Assembly: GCA_031422295.1 (NCBI GenBank)
Contig: JANOQM010000090.1
Coordinates: 27,651 to 91,650, forward strand
Reading direction: 5' to 3'
Length of the DNA stretch: 64,000 nucleotides
Source: JANOMH01 sp031422295
GTDB lineage: Bacteria > Pseudomonadota > Alphaproteobacteria > Rhodobacterales > Rhodobacteraceae
Shown here piece after piece: positions 18,321 through 26,731 of this stretch. Both the position numbers and the translations under genes were made by a program. The first letter of the stretch is position 1. Each line of letters begins with the position of its first letter. The notes beneath the pieces were generated by a model. The model was not told where the DNA came from. It made no database searches and worked only from the letters and a program-made list of their open reading frames with translations.

Positions 18321-19239
18321 GGTGAAAACCCGCAGCCAGTGGTGGGACGTCTGGGACCAGTTCAAAACCCACAAAGGCGCCGTGATCGGGCTGGGTTTCC
18401 TGATTTTTATCACTTTGTTTGTCCTGATTGGCCCATGGTTGTGGACCTTGGACGCAGGCAAGCTGGATGTCCGGAACAAGGATTTGCGCCCGTTTTATAC
18501 CGGCCTGCTGGGTACCGATGTGAAGTGGGCCTGGGCACATCCGCTGGGTACCGATAATCTGGGCCGCGACGTGATGGCCAATCTGATGGCGGGCGGGCAG
18601 ATATCGTTGGCGGTGGGCTGGACCGCGATGCTGCTGGCGCTGTTGGTAGGCACGCTGATCGGGGTGGTGGCCGGGTATTTCAAGCGGGTCGACGGGCTGC
18701 TGATGCGGTTCACCGATCTGGTGCTGGCCTTGCCGCTGTTGCCGCTGCTACTGGTGATGATGATGCTGTTTCGCGAACAGTTGCGCGCTGTATTTGGCCC
18801 GGAAACCGGGATATTCATTCTGATTGTCAGCGGCATCGGCATCACCTCATGGATGCACACAGCAAGGATCGTGCGGGGCGACGTGCTGGCCCTGAAAGAA
18901 CGCGAATTTGTGCTGGCCGCCCGGTCAATCGGCACCCCGTCACGCCGGATGATCACCCGCCATCTGCTGCCCAATGTGATGTCGCCGATCATGGTATCGG
19001 CCACATTAGGACTGGCATCCGCCATTATCACCGAATCCGCCCTGTCATTTCTGGGGCTGGGGTTTCCGTCCGACTTTCCCACCTGGGGCAAGCTGCTGTT
19101 TGATTCCACGGACCGGATGACCGATTTTCCAGAACGCGTGGTCTGGCCCGGCCTGTGCATTTCGCTGACTGTGCTGGCGGTAAATTACATCGGCGATGGG
19201 TTACGGGACGCGTTGGACCCGCGCATTCGCGGGCTATGA
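18313..19239 (+). CDS. peptide ABC transporter permease (DppC/OppC type)
   Basis: A 308-aa second permease. The N-terminal helix after FKTHKGAVIGLGFLIFITLFVLIGPWLW and the HPLGTDNLGRDVMANLMAGGQISLAVGW segment are signature OppC features. The EAA loop is REFVLAARSIGTPSRRMITRHLLPNVMSPI. It ends ISLTVLAVNYIGDGLRDALDPRIRGL, the typical C-terminus. It is the last gene of the operon and overlaps DUF3422 by 6 bp, convergent. Confidence 0.94.
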   Translation: MTEVKTRSQWWDVWDQFKTHKGAVIGLGFLIFITLFVLIGPWLWTLDAGKLDVRNKDLRPFYTGLLGTDVKWAWAHPLGTDNLGRDVMANLMAGGQISLAVGWTAMLLALLVGTLIGVVAGYFKRVDGLLMRFTDLVLALPLLPLLLVMMMLFREQLRAVFGPETGIFILIVSGIGITSWMHTARIVRGDVLALKEREFVLAARSIGTPSRRMITRHLLPNVMSPIMVSATLGLASAIITESALSFLGLGFPSDFPTWGKLLFDSTDRMTDFPERVVWPGLCISLTVLAVNYIGDGLRDALDPRIRGL

Positions 19240-20520
19240 CTTTTCCACCGTATGTCTGATCCGACGCACGGCAAACCAGACCGCCAGCAACACCAAAGGC
19301 GTTACAATCGCCATTTCCACAGGCTTGCTGATATGGGCCAACTCGGCCAGCGGACCCAGCAGATAGGTGGCCAGATTGACTGCATAATAGCTGATTGCCA
19401 CAACGGATAGCCCTTCGACCGTGCGTTGTAGCCGCAGTTGCAGGTCGGCGCGCCGGTCCATGCTGGCCAGCAATTCCTGATTTTGCGCCGAGCGTTCGAC
19501 ATCGACCCTGGTGCGCAACAAATCGCCCGCCCGCAGCGCCCGGTCCGACATCGCCTGCAACCGCCGCTCGGTCGATTTGACGGTCCGCATCGCGGGGTCA
19601 AAGCGGCGCATCATAAACTCGGCAAAGGTCTGGCGACCACCGAAACGCGCCTCGCGCAAAACCTCGATGCGCTGATTGACGATAGTCTCGTAGGCCTCGG
19701 TCGCGCCAAACCGGAAACTGGTCTGGGCGACGATGTTTTCTAATTCGGCCGAGATTGACAGCAGCGAATGCAATGTCTCGGCCGGGGCAGCCATCGCCCC
19801 GGTCATGTCGGTCATCAGCGCCTGCAACTGGCCGTCCAGCGCACCCAGTCGCGAACCCAGATCGCGGGCGCGGGCCAGACCCAGCATCGACATGCTTTTA
19901 TAGGTCTCGATCTCGCACAGGCGCTGCACCACCCGGCCAATCCGGCGTTCACCTGTATCGGGCCGGGCAAAGATTGCCAGCCGCATGTGCCCCGCCGGAT
20001 CAATCCGGAAATCCGCGCCGATGATCAGTTGATCATCCAGAACCGCACTGAGCGCCATGCTTTCAGGGACAAACCACGCCTCGGCCTTGTTGGCGATCCC
20101 GTCATTCCCGGTGGCGGTTTCGATCCGGATCAGGGCACTTGTGATCCGGGTGCCGGGGGCAGCGGCCAGCCAGTCGGCCGGGAAAATGTCGAAGGTCACG
20201 GGATCAAAGGCCCGGTCGGACAACCCTTCGACAAACAGGGTATAGGTCACGAATTCAGTATGACTTTCCCATTTCAGCTGATGCTTGCCGATCTGGCCGA
20301 ACCAATGGGTTGATCCGGGTTGGGGGTGTTGTGCGCCAAACCGGTCGAGCAATTGGATCAAATGTGCCCGGTCAGCATCCCGGTCCCGCGCTGCAGCATT
20401 CTGCGCGGGTTTGAGGGCCAGATAGGCGGCTTGGGACGGGGTCGATACCGTGGGGAACGGACGGGCATGCAGCTCGTTTGACATCGCATAGCGCAGCGGG
20501 TGGTCAGGAACGGAACTCAT
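19234..20520 (-). CDS. DUF3422 family membrane protein
   Basis: A 428-aa protein of the DUF3422 family, common in Rhodobacterales. The N-terminal DHPLRYAMSNELHARPFP motif is diagnostic. The middle is helical and charged (about 200-360, coiled-coil like). Two C-terminal membrane helices (about 365-385 and 393-415) precede a basic tail (VRRIRHTVEKS). I set the start at 20520, with AAAGG 8 nt upstream; the longer ORF adds 21 poor residues. Function is unknown. A CorA-like topology (soluble helical domain plus two terminal helices) is suggestive only. Confidence 0.85.
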   Translation of the reverse strand: MSSVPDHPLRYAMSNELHARPFPTVSTPSQAAYLALKPAQNAAARDRDADRAHLIQLLDRFGAQHPQPGSTHWFGQIGKHQLKWESHTEFVTYTLFVEGLSDRAFDPVTFDIFPADWLAAAPGTRITSALIRIETATGNDGIANKAEAWFVPESMALSAVLDDQLIIGADFRIDPAGHMRLAIFARPDTGERRIGRVVQRLCEIETYKSMSMLGLARARDLGSRLGALDGQLQALMTDMTGAMAAPAETLHSLLSISAELENIVAQTSFRFGATEAYETIVNQRIEVLREARFGGRQTFAEFMMRRFDPAMRTVKSTERRLQAMSDRALRAGDLLRTRVDVERSAQNQELLASMDRRADLQLRLQRTVEGLSVVAISYYAVNLATYLLGPLAELAHISKPVEMAIVTPLVLLAVWFAVRRIRHTVEKS

Positions 20521-20691
20521 CAGGGCGACCTTTGTGAAACATGGCTTAGTGTTAACATGCAGCGACTGGCGACAAAACGCCAATATGGAAAAATCTTCAA
20601 CAATAACGGCATACTACGGTATATTACCACAGAATGGACAAGTCCGGGTTGGGTGCTAAGTTCTGCGGTGGATCTAGGGATTGGTTGAAAA

Positions 20692-21705
20692 ATGGTTGAT
20701 ACAGCCCCGCCGTTGATCATCGCTTTCGTCAGCGATGTGTCCGCCAGAACCCAATTTATCCTGCCCAATGTGGCGTTTATCAAAAGCCTGCCGTTTGATG
20801 GTATTGTGGTGAATATCCCGGCCAGCTGGTCGCAAATGACCCCCGGCGTGGTGGTTATAGCCGCAGATGTGCATGACTGGCTGGAGCCTTTGGCCGGGTT
20901 TAACGCAGGCATGCACAATTATCTGGCGTTCGAAATGGACGACCCCGGCGATCTGTTTGACGATGCCGCATGGGCACAGGTGGCCCGGAATTGGGAGGTG
21001 ATTGGTAAAATCGCGGCCGAGACCGGGTTCACCGGCATCCTGTTTGACAACGAGGAATATCAGGGCCGTTGGAGCAATTTTCCCGAGGATTATAGTGCGC
21101 CCGAGGCTGGCCGTGGCCTTGCCGCCTATCAGGCCAAAGCCAGCCAGCGGGGCCGCGAATTGATGGCCGTCTTGGCCCGGGTCATGCCGCAGGCCGACCT
21201 TGCCGTGGCGCATGGACCTTATGTGTCGGTCCCGCCGAACCCGGCCCTGCCCTTTGGCATCGAATTGCAGGTGGGCGATGCGGCCCAGCATGAATTGGCC
21301 GGGCCATTCTTTACCGGCTTTCTGGAAGGGCTTGGGCCACAGCAATCCCTGACCGACGCCGGAGAGATTTATGCCCTGCGCAGCGGGGCCGAGTTTCAGC
21401 AATCCTTTGACTACCGCAATCAGGCGTTGCCCGGACTGATCCCATGGACAGTGTCCCCCGCCGCATTGGCCGACTGGTCCGCCAGCGTGCAGCAAGGACA
21501 TATCATTTACACTTCGGAATTTCCGCCGGGTTATCCGCAAAGTCCCGATAGCTTTGTCAAAACGCTGGTCAATGCCATGGCGCACAGCGAAGGCGTGGTC
21601 TTTGTCTATACCGACCACGCACAGTTTAGCTGGCTTGCCCCCGAACGCCTGCCAACTGAATGGCGCGACGCGCTGGAACGCGGGGTCGTGCTGTCGAGGG
21701 AATAA
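20692..21705 (+). CDS. hypothetical protein, possible TIM-barrel hydrolase
   Basis: A 337-aa soluble protein with no signal peptide that I cannot assign. Alternating strand/helix pattern: LIIAFVSDVS, FDGIVVNIPA, TGFTGILFDNEEYQG, ADLAVAHGPYV, VVFVYTDHAQFSW. The acidic FDNEEY at the end of a strand (about residue 119) and YTDHAQFSWL near the C-terminus look like active-site segments of a glycoside hydrolase-type barrel. The alternative is a non-catalytic barrel. The ribosome binding site is weak. It stands alone between DUF3422 (divergent) and ornithine decarboxylase (convergent). Confidence 0.6.
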   Translation: MVDTAPPLIIAFVSDVSARTQFILPNVAFIKSLPFDGIVVNIPASWSQMTPGVVVIAADVHDWLEPLAGFNAGMHNYLAFEMDDPGDLFDDAAWAQVARNWEVIGKIAAETGFTGILFDNEEYQGRWSNFPEDYSAPEAGRGLAAYQAKASQRGRELMAVLARVMPQADLAVAHGPYVSVPPNPALPFGIELQVGDAAQHELAGPFFTGFLEGLGPQQSLTDAGEIYALRSGAEFQQSFDYRNQALPGLIPWTVSPAALADWSASVQQGHIIYTSEFPPGYPQSPDSFVKTLVNAMAHSEGVVFVYTDHAQFSWLAPERLPTEWRDALERGVVLSRE

Positions 21706-21712
21706 CGCAAAA

Positions 21713-21737
21713 CGGCCCGGGGGATGTCGTCGGGCCG
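21713..21737 (-). terminator. rho-independent terminator of the decarboxylase gene
   Basis: CGGCCCG (21713-21719) and CGGGCCG (21731-21737) make a GC-rich stem with an 11-nt loop. Read on the minus strand it is followed by TTTT, about 20 bases after the decarboxylase stop. It may also work weakly for the plus-strand gene. Confidence 0.7.
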
Positions 21738-21757
21738 CTATCTGCGTGGGTGTCAGT

Positions 21758-22930
21758 TCAGATCGCGATCACATCCAGCGGCGGGAATCCGTTGAAACAG
21801 ACCGAGGAATAGGTGCTGGTATAGGCCCCGGTGTTGCGGATGATGATCTTGTCGCCAGCCTTGAGGGTCAGCGGCAGGTTCATCGGGCGTTTCTCATACA
21901 GCACGTCGGCGCTGTCACAGGATGGGCCCGCGACGATGCAGGGACCGACCGGATCGCCATCACGCGGCGTGATGAACTGATAGCGGATCGCCTCGCCTTC
22001 GGTTTCGGCCAGACCGCTGAACCGCCCGATGGACAGGTATACCCAGCGGTGCATGTCGCGGTCGGATTTGCGGCTGGTCAAGACAACCTCGGCCACGATC
22101 ACGCCAGCCTCGGCCACCAGACCCCGGCCCGGTTCGGCCATGATGCGGGGGACGCGGCCGAAATGGCCGATGACCAGTTCCATTACCCGGGCGGCGTAAT
22201 CGGTGGGCGCTTCGATAGCTTCGCCGTAAAACGCCGGGAAACCGCCGCCGATGTTCAGCAGGGTCAGGTCGTGACCCGCCGATTTGGCTGCGTCCCAGAT
22301 CTTGGCCAACTGCTCCAGCGTCGGGCCCCACATTTCGGCCCGGCGGGTTTGGGAGCCCACATGGAACGAAAATCCGACCGGGGTCAGACCAAGGTCTTTG
22401 GCATAGTCGAGCAGGCGCAGGGCGGTGTCCTTGTCGCAGCCAAACTTCCGGCTCAGCGGCCAGTCGGCCTGTGACATTTCGACGATCAGCCGGATATAGA
22501 CTTGCGCGCCGGGGGCGTGCTGGGCGATTTTCTCAAGCTCTTCGTCCGCATCCGCCGAAAACAGGGTGATGCCGACCGAATGGGCATAGGCGATGTCGGC
22601 TGACCGCTTGACGGTGTTGCCGTAGGATACGGTGTGCGGCTTGGCACCCAATGACAGGCACAATTCAATCTCGCCGCGGCTGGCCGCATCGAAATGCGAA
22701 CCCAACGCGACAAGGCGGGTCAGGATATCGCGGTGCGGGTTGGCCTTCACCGCATAATGGATGTCAGCGTGGCCGAGGCCCGCTTTCAGCGCATGGTACT
22801 GGGTTTCGACCCGGTCCACATCAAGCACCAAAGTCGGATGCGCAAACTCAGCAGTCGCTGCGAATTCTTCCAGGCGGTTGTTGACAGGCATGCGAAGCGA
22901 CGCCGCAGCGTCTGCGAATTGTACAGTCAT
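21758..22930 (-). CDS. type III PLP-dependent decarboxylase (ornithine/lysine decarboxylase)
   Basis: A 390-aa alanine-racemase-fold decarboxylase, the eukaryotic-type ODC/LDC group used by alphaproteobacteria to make putrescine (and cadaverine). The PLP lysine is Lys62 in HYAVKANPHRD. The glycine-rich phosphate-binding loop is LLNIGGGFPAFYG. The second-subunit active-site Cys is C338 in GPSCDSADVLYE. EPGRGLVAEAGV is also conserved. The ATG (22928-22930) is preceded by GGAGATGACCG. The leader has a 26-codon ORF and alternative stems (see separate entries), so translation is probably controlled, perhaps by polyamine or ornithine level. The precise substrate preference cannot be told from sequence. 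Confidence 0.93.
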   Translation of the reverse strand: MTVQFADAAASLRMPVNNRLEEFAATAEFAHPTLVLDVDRVETQYHALKAGLGHADIHYAVKANPHRDILTRLVALGSHFDAASRGEIELCLSLGAKPHTVSYGNTVKRSADIAYAHSVGITLFSADADEELEKIAQHAPGAQVYIRLIVEMSQADWPLSRKFGCDKDTALRLLDYAKDLGLTPVGFSFHVGSQTRRAEMWGPTLEQLAKIWDAAKSAGHDLTLLNIGGGFPAFYGEAIEAPTDYAARVMELVIGHFGRVPRIMAEPGRGLVAEAGVIVAEVVLTSRKSDRDMHRWVYLSIGRFSGLAETEGEAIRYQFITPRDGDPVGPCIVAGPSCDSADVLYEKRPMNLPLTLKAGDKIIIRNTGAYTSTYSSVCFNGFPPLDVIAI

Positions 22931-23014
22931 CGGTCATCTCCAAAAGACCCGGCCATGAAATGACCGCTCAGTTCCAAGGGAGACGTTACCGTCGCTACGT
23001 AAACACGTAAGCAT
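22931..23014 (-). promoter_or_regulatory. structured leader upstream of the decarboxylase, speF-like
   Basis: Read on the minus strand, three pairings compete. GACG-GTAA-CGTC makes a small hairpin. GTCTCC (22984-22979) can pair with GGAGAT of the ribosome binding site (5 Watson-Crick plus one G-U). CGGTCAT (22966-22960) pairs perfectly with ATGACCG (22937-22931) directly before the start codon. A leader RNA called speF is known upstream of such decarboxylase genes in alphaproteobacteria. This stretch fits that role, but I have not scored it against the family model. Confidence 0.6.
22934..23014 (-). CDS. candidate 26-codon leader peptide
   Basis: A short ORF starts with ATG at 23014 (MLTCLRSDG...) and ends ...ERSFHGRVFWR with TGA at 22934-22936, inside the decarboxylase ribosome binding site and 3 bases before its ATG. 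A ribosome finishing this ORF would cover the Shine-Dalgarno and both alternative stems. The aromatic/Arg C-terminus is reminiscent in style of the enterobacterial SpeFL ornithine-sensing arrest peptide (which ends with Phe/His/Asn/Ala/Arg residues), but the sequences are not obviously homologous. Its own ribosome binding site is poor, so translation is unproven. Confidence 0.4.
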   Translation of the reverse strand: MLTCLRSDGNVSLGTERSFHGRVFWR

Positions 23015-23248
23015 GTCTGCATTCGGCCAGAGGCGCGTGCGTTGGCGTCTATGGCCGTGCATTTGGGGTCGTTTCAGATTCGATGCAAGGGTTTTTTTCG
23101 GTGTGGGGCCGTCAGGGGCAAAATAATTCCGCTGGGAATGGTGGGGCGATGATTTTGGGTCACAATAGGTTGACGAAGGGTAAATCAGGGAACGGTTTTG
23201 TGACGTGGCGCGTTGATCCTGCACAACTTACCTCAAAGGAGAAACCCC

Positions 23249-23326
23249 ATGAAAGGCATCATCGCCTGGGCACTTGGCGTGCCGATTATTGTGATCATTC
23301 TGTTGTATGTGACGAACATTTTTTGA
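23249..23326 (+). CDS. 25-aa single-helix membrane microprotein
   Basis: A very short gene encoding 25 residues: MKGIIAWALGVP followed by a hydrophobic stretch and ending LLYVTNIF. It is one membrane helix with a single N-terminal Lys. It has a strong ribosome binding site (AAAGGAG, 7 bases before the ATG) and is followed at once by a strong hairpin terminator, so it is a self-contained transcription unit. Peptides of this look recur in Rhodobacterales as far as I recall, but no function is known to me. It could be a regulator of a membrane complex, or an orphan type I toxin-like peptide. Confidence 0.6.
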   Translation: MKGIIAWALGVPIIVIILLYVTNIF

Positions 23327-23328
23327 CC

Positions 23329-23385
23329 GGTAGGGTGGGTTAAAACCCACCTTACCAGTTGCGAAGTAAGGTGGGTTTTAACCCA
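23329..23385. terminator. dispersed palindromic repeat, copy 3, acting as terminator
   Basis: Left arm 23336-23355 (TGGGTTAAAACCCACCTTAC) pairs perfectly over 20 bases with 23366-23385 around a 10-nt loop. Each arm is itself nearly palindromic. It starts with GGTAGGGTGGGTT, the same family of repeat as at 5001 and 17235. It lies between the convergent microprotein and pntB and can terminate both. Confidence 0.7.
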
Positions 23386-23394
23386 GGCCCCCTG

Positions 23395-24867
23395 TTACGA
23401 AATCTTGGTCAACAGTTCGTCCAGTGACTTCTTGGCATCGCCATAGAACATCCGGGTATTGTCCTTGAAAAACAGCGGGTTCTCGATCCCCGAATAGCCC
23501 GTGCCCTGCCCGCGTTTGCTCACGAATACCTGCTTGGCTTTCCAGCATTCCAGCACCGGCATGCCCGCAATCGGGCTGTTCGGGTCGTCCTGTGCGGCCG
23601 GGTTCACGATGTCGTTGGACCCGATGACGATCGCCACGTCGGTGGTCGGGAAATCATCGTTGATCTCGTCCATTTCCATCACGATGTCATAGGGTACGCG
23701 GGCTTCGGCCAGCAGCACGTTCATATGGCCGGGCAAGCGGCCCGCGACCGGATGGATCGCAAAGCGCACTGTCTTGCCCTTGGCCCGCAGCCGCCGGGTC
23801 AGTTCGGAAACCGACTGCTGCGCCTGTGCAACCGCCATGCCATAGCCCGGGATGATGATGATGCTGTCGGCATCGTCCAAAGCAGCGGCGACGCCGTCCA
23901 CGTCGATGGCGATCTGTTCGCCCGCGATGGCCATGGCCGGGCCGGTCGTGTTGCCAAACCCGCCCAGGATCACGCTGATGAAACTGCGGTTCATCGCCTT
24001 GCACATGATGTAGGACAGGATCGCGCCGGACGATCCGACCAGCGCCCCCACCACGATCATCAGGTCATTGGACAGCGAAAACCCGATCGCCGCCGCCGCC
24101 CAGCCGGAATAGCTGTTCAGCATCGAGACGACGACGGGCATGTCCGCCCCGCCGATACCCATGATCAGGTGGTAGCCGATGAAAAAGGCAAAGAGCGACA
24201 TCAGGATCAGCGTCCATGGCCCCAGACCCGCCATATAGCCAATCAGCAGCAACACCGAGAGTGCTGCCGCCCCGGCGTTCAGCATATGCCCGCCGGGCAG
24301 TTGTGTGGCCTTGGTATCCACCGCTATGGTCCGCCCGCCAAGGGTTACACTGCCCGCAAGCTTGAGGAAAGCCACGACCGAGCCGGTAAAGGTGATCGCC
24401 CCGATGAAGACCCCCAGAAAGACCTCGACCTTGAGCACGTTGATCTCTGCGGCGGTTTTGGCCGCGACCTTGGCGGCAAAGCCGGTCAGTTCGGCGAGGC
24501 CGGTCAGGTTGTTCGCCGCCTGAAAAGCAGCCACCTGCACCATGGCGATTTCCGAGTTATAGCCGATAAAGACCGCCGCCAGTCCAACCAGCGAATGCAT
24601 GGCCGCCACAAGTTGCGGCATTTCGGTCATCTGCACGCGCTGCGCCACATACAGGCCCGCCGTGCCGCCCGCTGCGATCATCAGAAGCGACAGGAACCAG
24701 TTGCCCGCCCCCGGCCCGACCAGAGTTGCGGCCACGGCCAGCGCCATGCCGGTGATCCCGTACCAGACAGCGCGCTTGGCGCTTTCCTGCCCCGACAGCC
24801 CGCCCAGCGAAAAGATGAACAGGATGGCCGCAACAACATAAACGGCCGTGGTGAATCCGACTTCCAT
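23395..24867 (-). CDS. pntB: NAD(P) transhydrogenase subunit beta
   Basis: A 490-aa PntB of the proton-translocating transhydrogenase. The N-terminal two thirds form about eight to nine membrane helices carrying the proton path (starting VYVVAAILFIFSLGGLSGQESAKRA). The C-terminal domain III (about 310-490) binds NADP(H), with PGYGMAVAQAQQSVSEL, HPVAGRLPGHMNVLLAEA, VIGSNDIVNPAA and KRGQGTGYSGIENPLF, all characteristic. It couples proton entry to NADPH formation. It lies 12 bp after pntA in an operon. Confidence 0.97.
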   Translation of the reverse strand: MEVGFTTAVYVVAAILFIFSLGGLSGQESAKRAVWYGITGMALAVAATLVGPGAGNWFLSLLMIAAGGTAGLYVAQRVQMTEMPQLVAAMHSLVGLAAVFIGYNSEIAMVQVAAFQAANNLTGLAELTGFAAKVAAKTAAEINVLKVEVFLGVFIGAITFTGSVVAFLKLAGSVTLGGRTIAVDTKATQLPGGHMLNAGAAALSVLLLIGYMAGLGPWTLILMSLFAFFIGYHLIMGIGGADMPVVVSMLNSYSGWAAAAIGFSLSNDLMIVVGALVGSSGAILSYIMCKAMNRSFISVILGGFGNTTGPAMAIAGEQIAIDVDGVAAALDDADSIIIIPGYGMAVAQAQQSVSELTRRLRAKGKTVRFAIHPVAGRLPGHMNVLLAEARVPYDIVMEMDEINDDFPTTDVAIVIGSNDIVNPAAQDDPNSPIAGMPVLECWKAKQVFVSKRGQGTGYSGIENPLFFKDNTRMFYGDAKKSLDELLTKIS

Positions 24868-24879
24868 CCTGATCGCTCC

Positions 24880-26451
24880 TTACGATTTCTGGAACATGGC
24901 CAGCATCCGCCGGGTGACCATGAAACCGCCAAAGATATTGACTGCCGCCATCAGAACGGCCAGCGCCGCCAGAATGACAACCAGCCAGTGCCCGGTGCCG
25001 ATTTGCAGCAGGGCCCCCAGGATGATGATCGAGCTGATCGCATTGGTAACCGCCATCAGCGGCGTGTGCAACGAATGGGCGACGTTCCAGATCACCTGGA
25101 ACCCGATAAAGACGGCCAGCACGAAGACGATGAAATGCGACATGAAGCTGGCTGGCGCATAAAGCCCGGCGAGCAACAGCAACCCGCCGCCCACCGCCAG
25201 CATTGTGACCTGATTGCGGGTCTGCGCCTTGAAGGCCGCGGCTTCGGCTGCCCGCTTTTCAACCGGCGTCAGTTCCTTGGGCTTTTCCTTTTTCGCCTGC
25301 ACCGCAATGGCTTGGACCTTTGGCGGCGGCGGCGGGAAAGTGATCGCTCCGGCATGGGTTACGGTCGCCCCCCGGATCACGTCGTCCTCCATGTTCTGGG
25401 CGATGACGCCGTCCTTTTTCGGGGTCAGATCAAAGATCATGTGCCGGATATTGTTGGAATACAGCGTGCTGGCCTGTGCGGCCATGCGGCTGGGGAAATC
25501 GGTATAGCCCACAATGGTCACGCCATTGTCGGACACGATTTTCTGGTCCATCACAGTCAGATCGCAATTGCCACCGCGTTCGGCGGCCAAGTCGATAACC
25601 ACCGATCCGGGCTTCATCGCGGCGACCATATCGGCCAGCCACAGCTTGGGCGCATCGCGACCCGGGATCAGCGCTGTGGTGATGACGATATCCATATCGG
25701 GGGCCAGTTCGCGGAACTTGGCCAGTTGCTTTTCGCGGAATTCCGGGCTGGACGGGGCGGCATAACCCCCGGTTGCCGCACCATCCTGCGCTTCAGCGAA
25801 ATCCAGATAGACGAACTCCGCGCCCATCGATTCAATCTGCTCGGCCACCTCGGGGCGCACGTCAAAGGCGAATGTCATGGCACCCAAAGACGTGGCGGTC
25901 CCAATGGCAGCGAGGCCCGCGACCCCTGCCCCGATCACCAGCACCTTGGCAGGCGGCACCTTGCCCGCAGCAGTCACCTGACCGGTAAAGAACCGGCCAA
26001 AGTTGCTCCCCGCCTCGATCACCGCGCGGTAACCTGCGATATTGGCCATCGACGACAGCGCGTCCATCTTTTGCGCCCGGCTGATGCGGGGCACCATATC
26101 CATCGCAATCGCCGTGGCCCCGGTGGCATTGACCGCTTCCAGCAGGTCCTTGTTCTGGCCGGGCCAGAAGAACGAGATGACGGTTTTGCCCGCCGACAGA
26201 TGCTTGGCCTCGGCCAGCGTCGGTGCGCGCACTTTGACGATAATGTCAGACCCGGCCCAAAGCGCCTTGGCGGTTTTGACCACTGTCACCCCAGCGGCGA
26301 CATAGGTCGCGTCGGAAAACCCGGCCCGCACCCCGGCCCCGGTTTCAACCAGACACTCATGCCCCAGCTTTTTCAACTCAAGCGCCGAGGCCGGCGTCAT
26401 CGCGACCCGGGCTTCTCCGTCAAAGATTTCCCTTGCAGCACCGATCTTCAT
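24880..26451 (-). CDS. pntA: NAD(P) transhydrogenase subunit alpha
   Basis: A 523-aa PntA with the NAD(H)-binding domain I (MKIGAAREIFDGEARVAMTP, VLVIGAGVAGLAAIGTATSLGA, DLAAERGGNCDLT) and C-terminal membrane helices (about 415-510, domain II). It is thus the single-chain version rather than the split PntAA/PntAB form. A Pro-rich/Lys-rich linker (around 365-395, FPPPPPKVQAIAVQAKKEK) joins the parts. I choose the ATG at 26449-26451; upstream in-frame starts are non-conserved. It forms an operon with pntB. A palindrome (26486-26500) lies about 35 bp upstream. Confidence 0.96.
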   Translation of the reverse strand: MKIGAAREIFDGEARVAMTPASALELKKLGHECLVETGAGVRAGFSDATYVAAGVTVVKTAKALWAGSDIIVKVRAPTLAEAKHLSAGKTVISFFWPGQNKDLLEAVNATGATAIAMDMVPRISRAQKMDALSSMANIAGYRAVIEAGSNFGRFFTGQVTAAGKVPPAKVLVIGAGVAGLAAIGTATSLGAMTFAFDVRPEVAEQIESMGAEFVYLDFAEAQDGAATGGYAAPSSPEFREKQLAKFRELAPDMDIVITTALIPGRDAPKLWLADMVAAMKPGSVVIDLAAERGGNCDLTVMDQKIVSDNGVTIVGYTDFPSRMAAQASTLYSNNIRHMIFDLTPKKDGVIAQNMEDDVIRGATVTHAGAITFPPPPPKVQAIAVQAKKEKPKELTPVEKRAAEAAAFKAQTRNQVTMLAVGGGLLLLAGLYAPASFMSHFIVFVLAVFIGFQVIWNVAHSLHTPLMAVTNAISSIIILGALLQIGTGHWLVVILAALAVLMAAVNIFGGFMVTRRMLAMFQKS

Positions 26452-26485
26452 GGGCGGTCCCCTGTCCTGAGCCAAGCCTGATACC

Positions 26486-26500
26486 ATGGTCCGTGACCAT
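26486..26500. promoter_or_regulatory. short perfect palindrome upstream of pntA
   Basis: ATGGTC-CGT-GACCAT lies 35 bp upstream of the pntA start in the divergent region with the SDR gene. It could be an operator, but no regulator is linked to it. Confidence 0.25.
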
Positions 26501-26731
26501 TGGCCGAACCGCCATAGCCCGCGTAAGAATATTTCACAAGACAGGCCAGAACTGATCGAAGTGGATTACGGCCACCGGGTCATTTCCGGTGCCGGGCAAA
26601 CTGCCGCTGGCCCGGTTATGCCTGCAAAACGTTCAGACACAGGGCCGACTGATCAGTCCTGCGGTCCGCACCATTTTCTTTTCGCGGCCCGTTGGCTTAA
26701 CATCCTCTCGCAACGTTATATCGGGGGGCAA

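Noticed and set aside
23725..26481. 918-codon open frame on the plus strand opposite pntB and pntA
   Set aside because: It is antisense to two certain genes, has a His/Arg/Gly-rich low-complexity composition and no recognisable domain. It is open only because of the codon bias of the GC-rich minus-strand genes.
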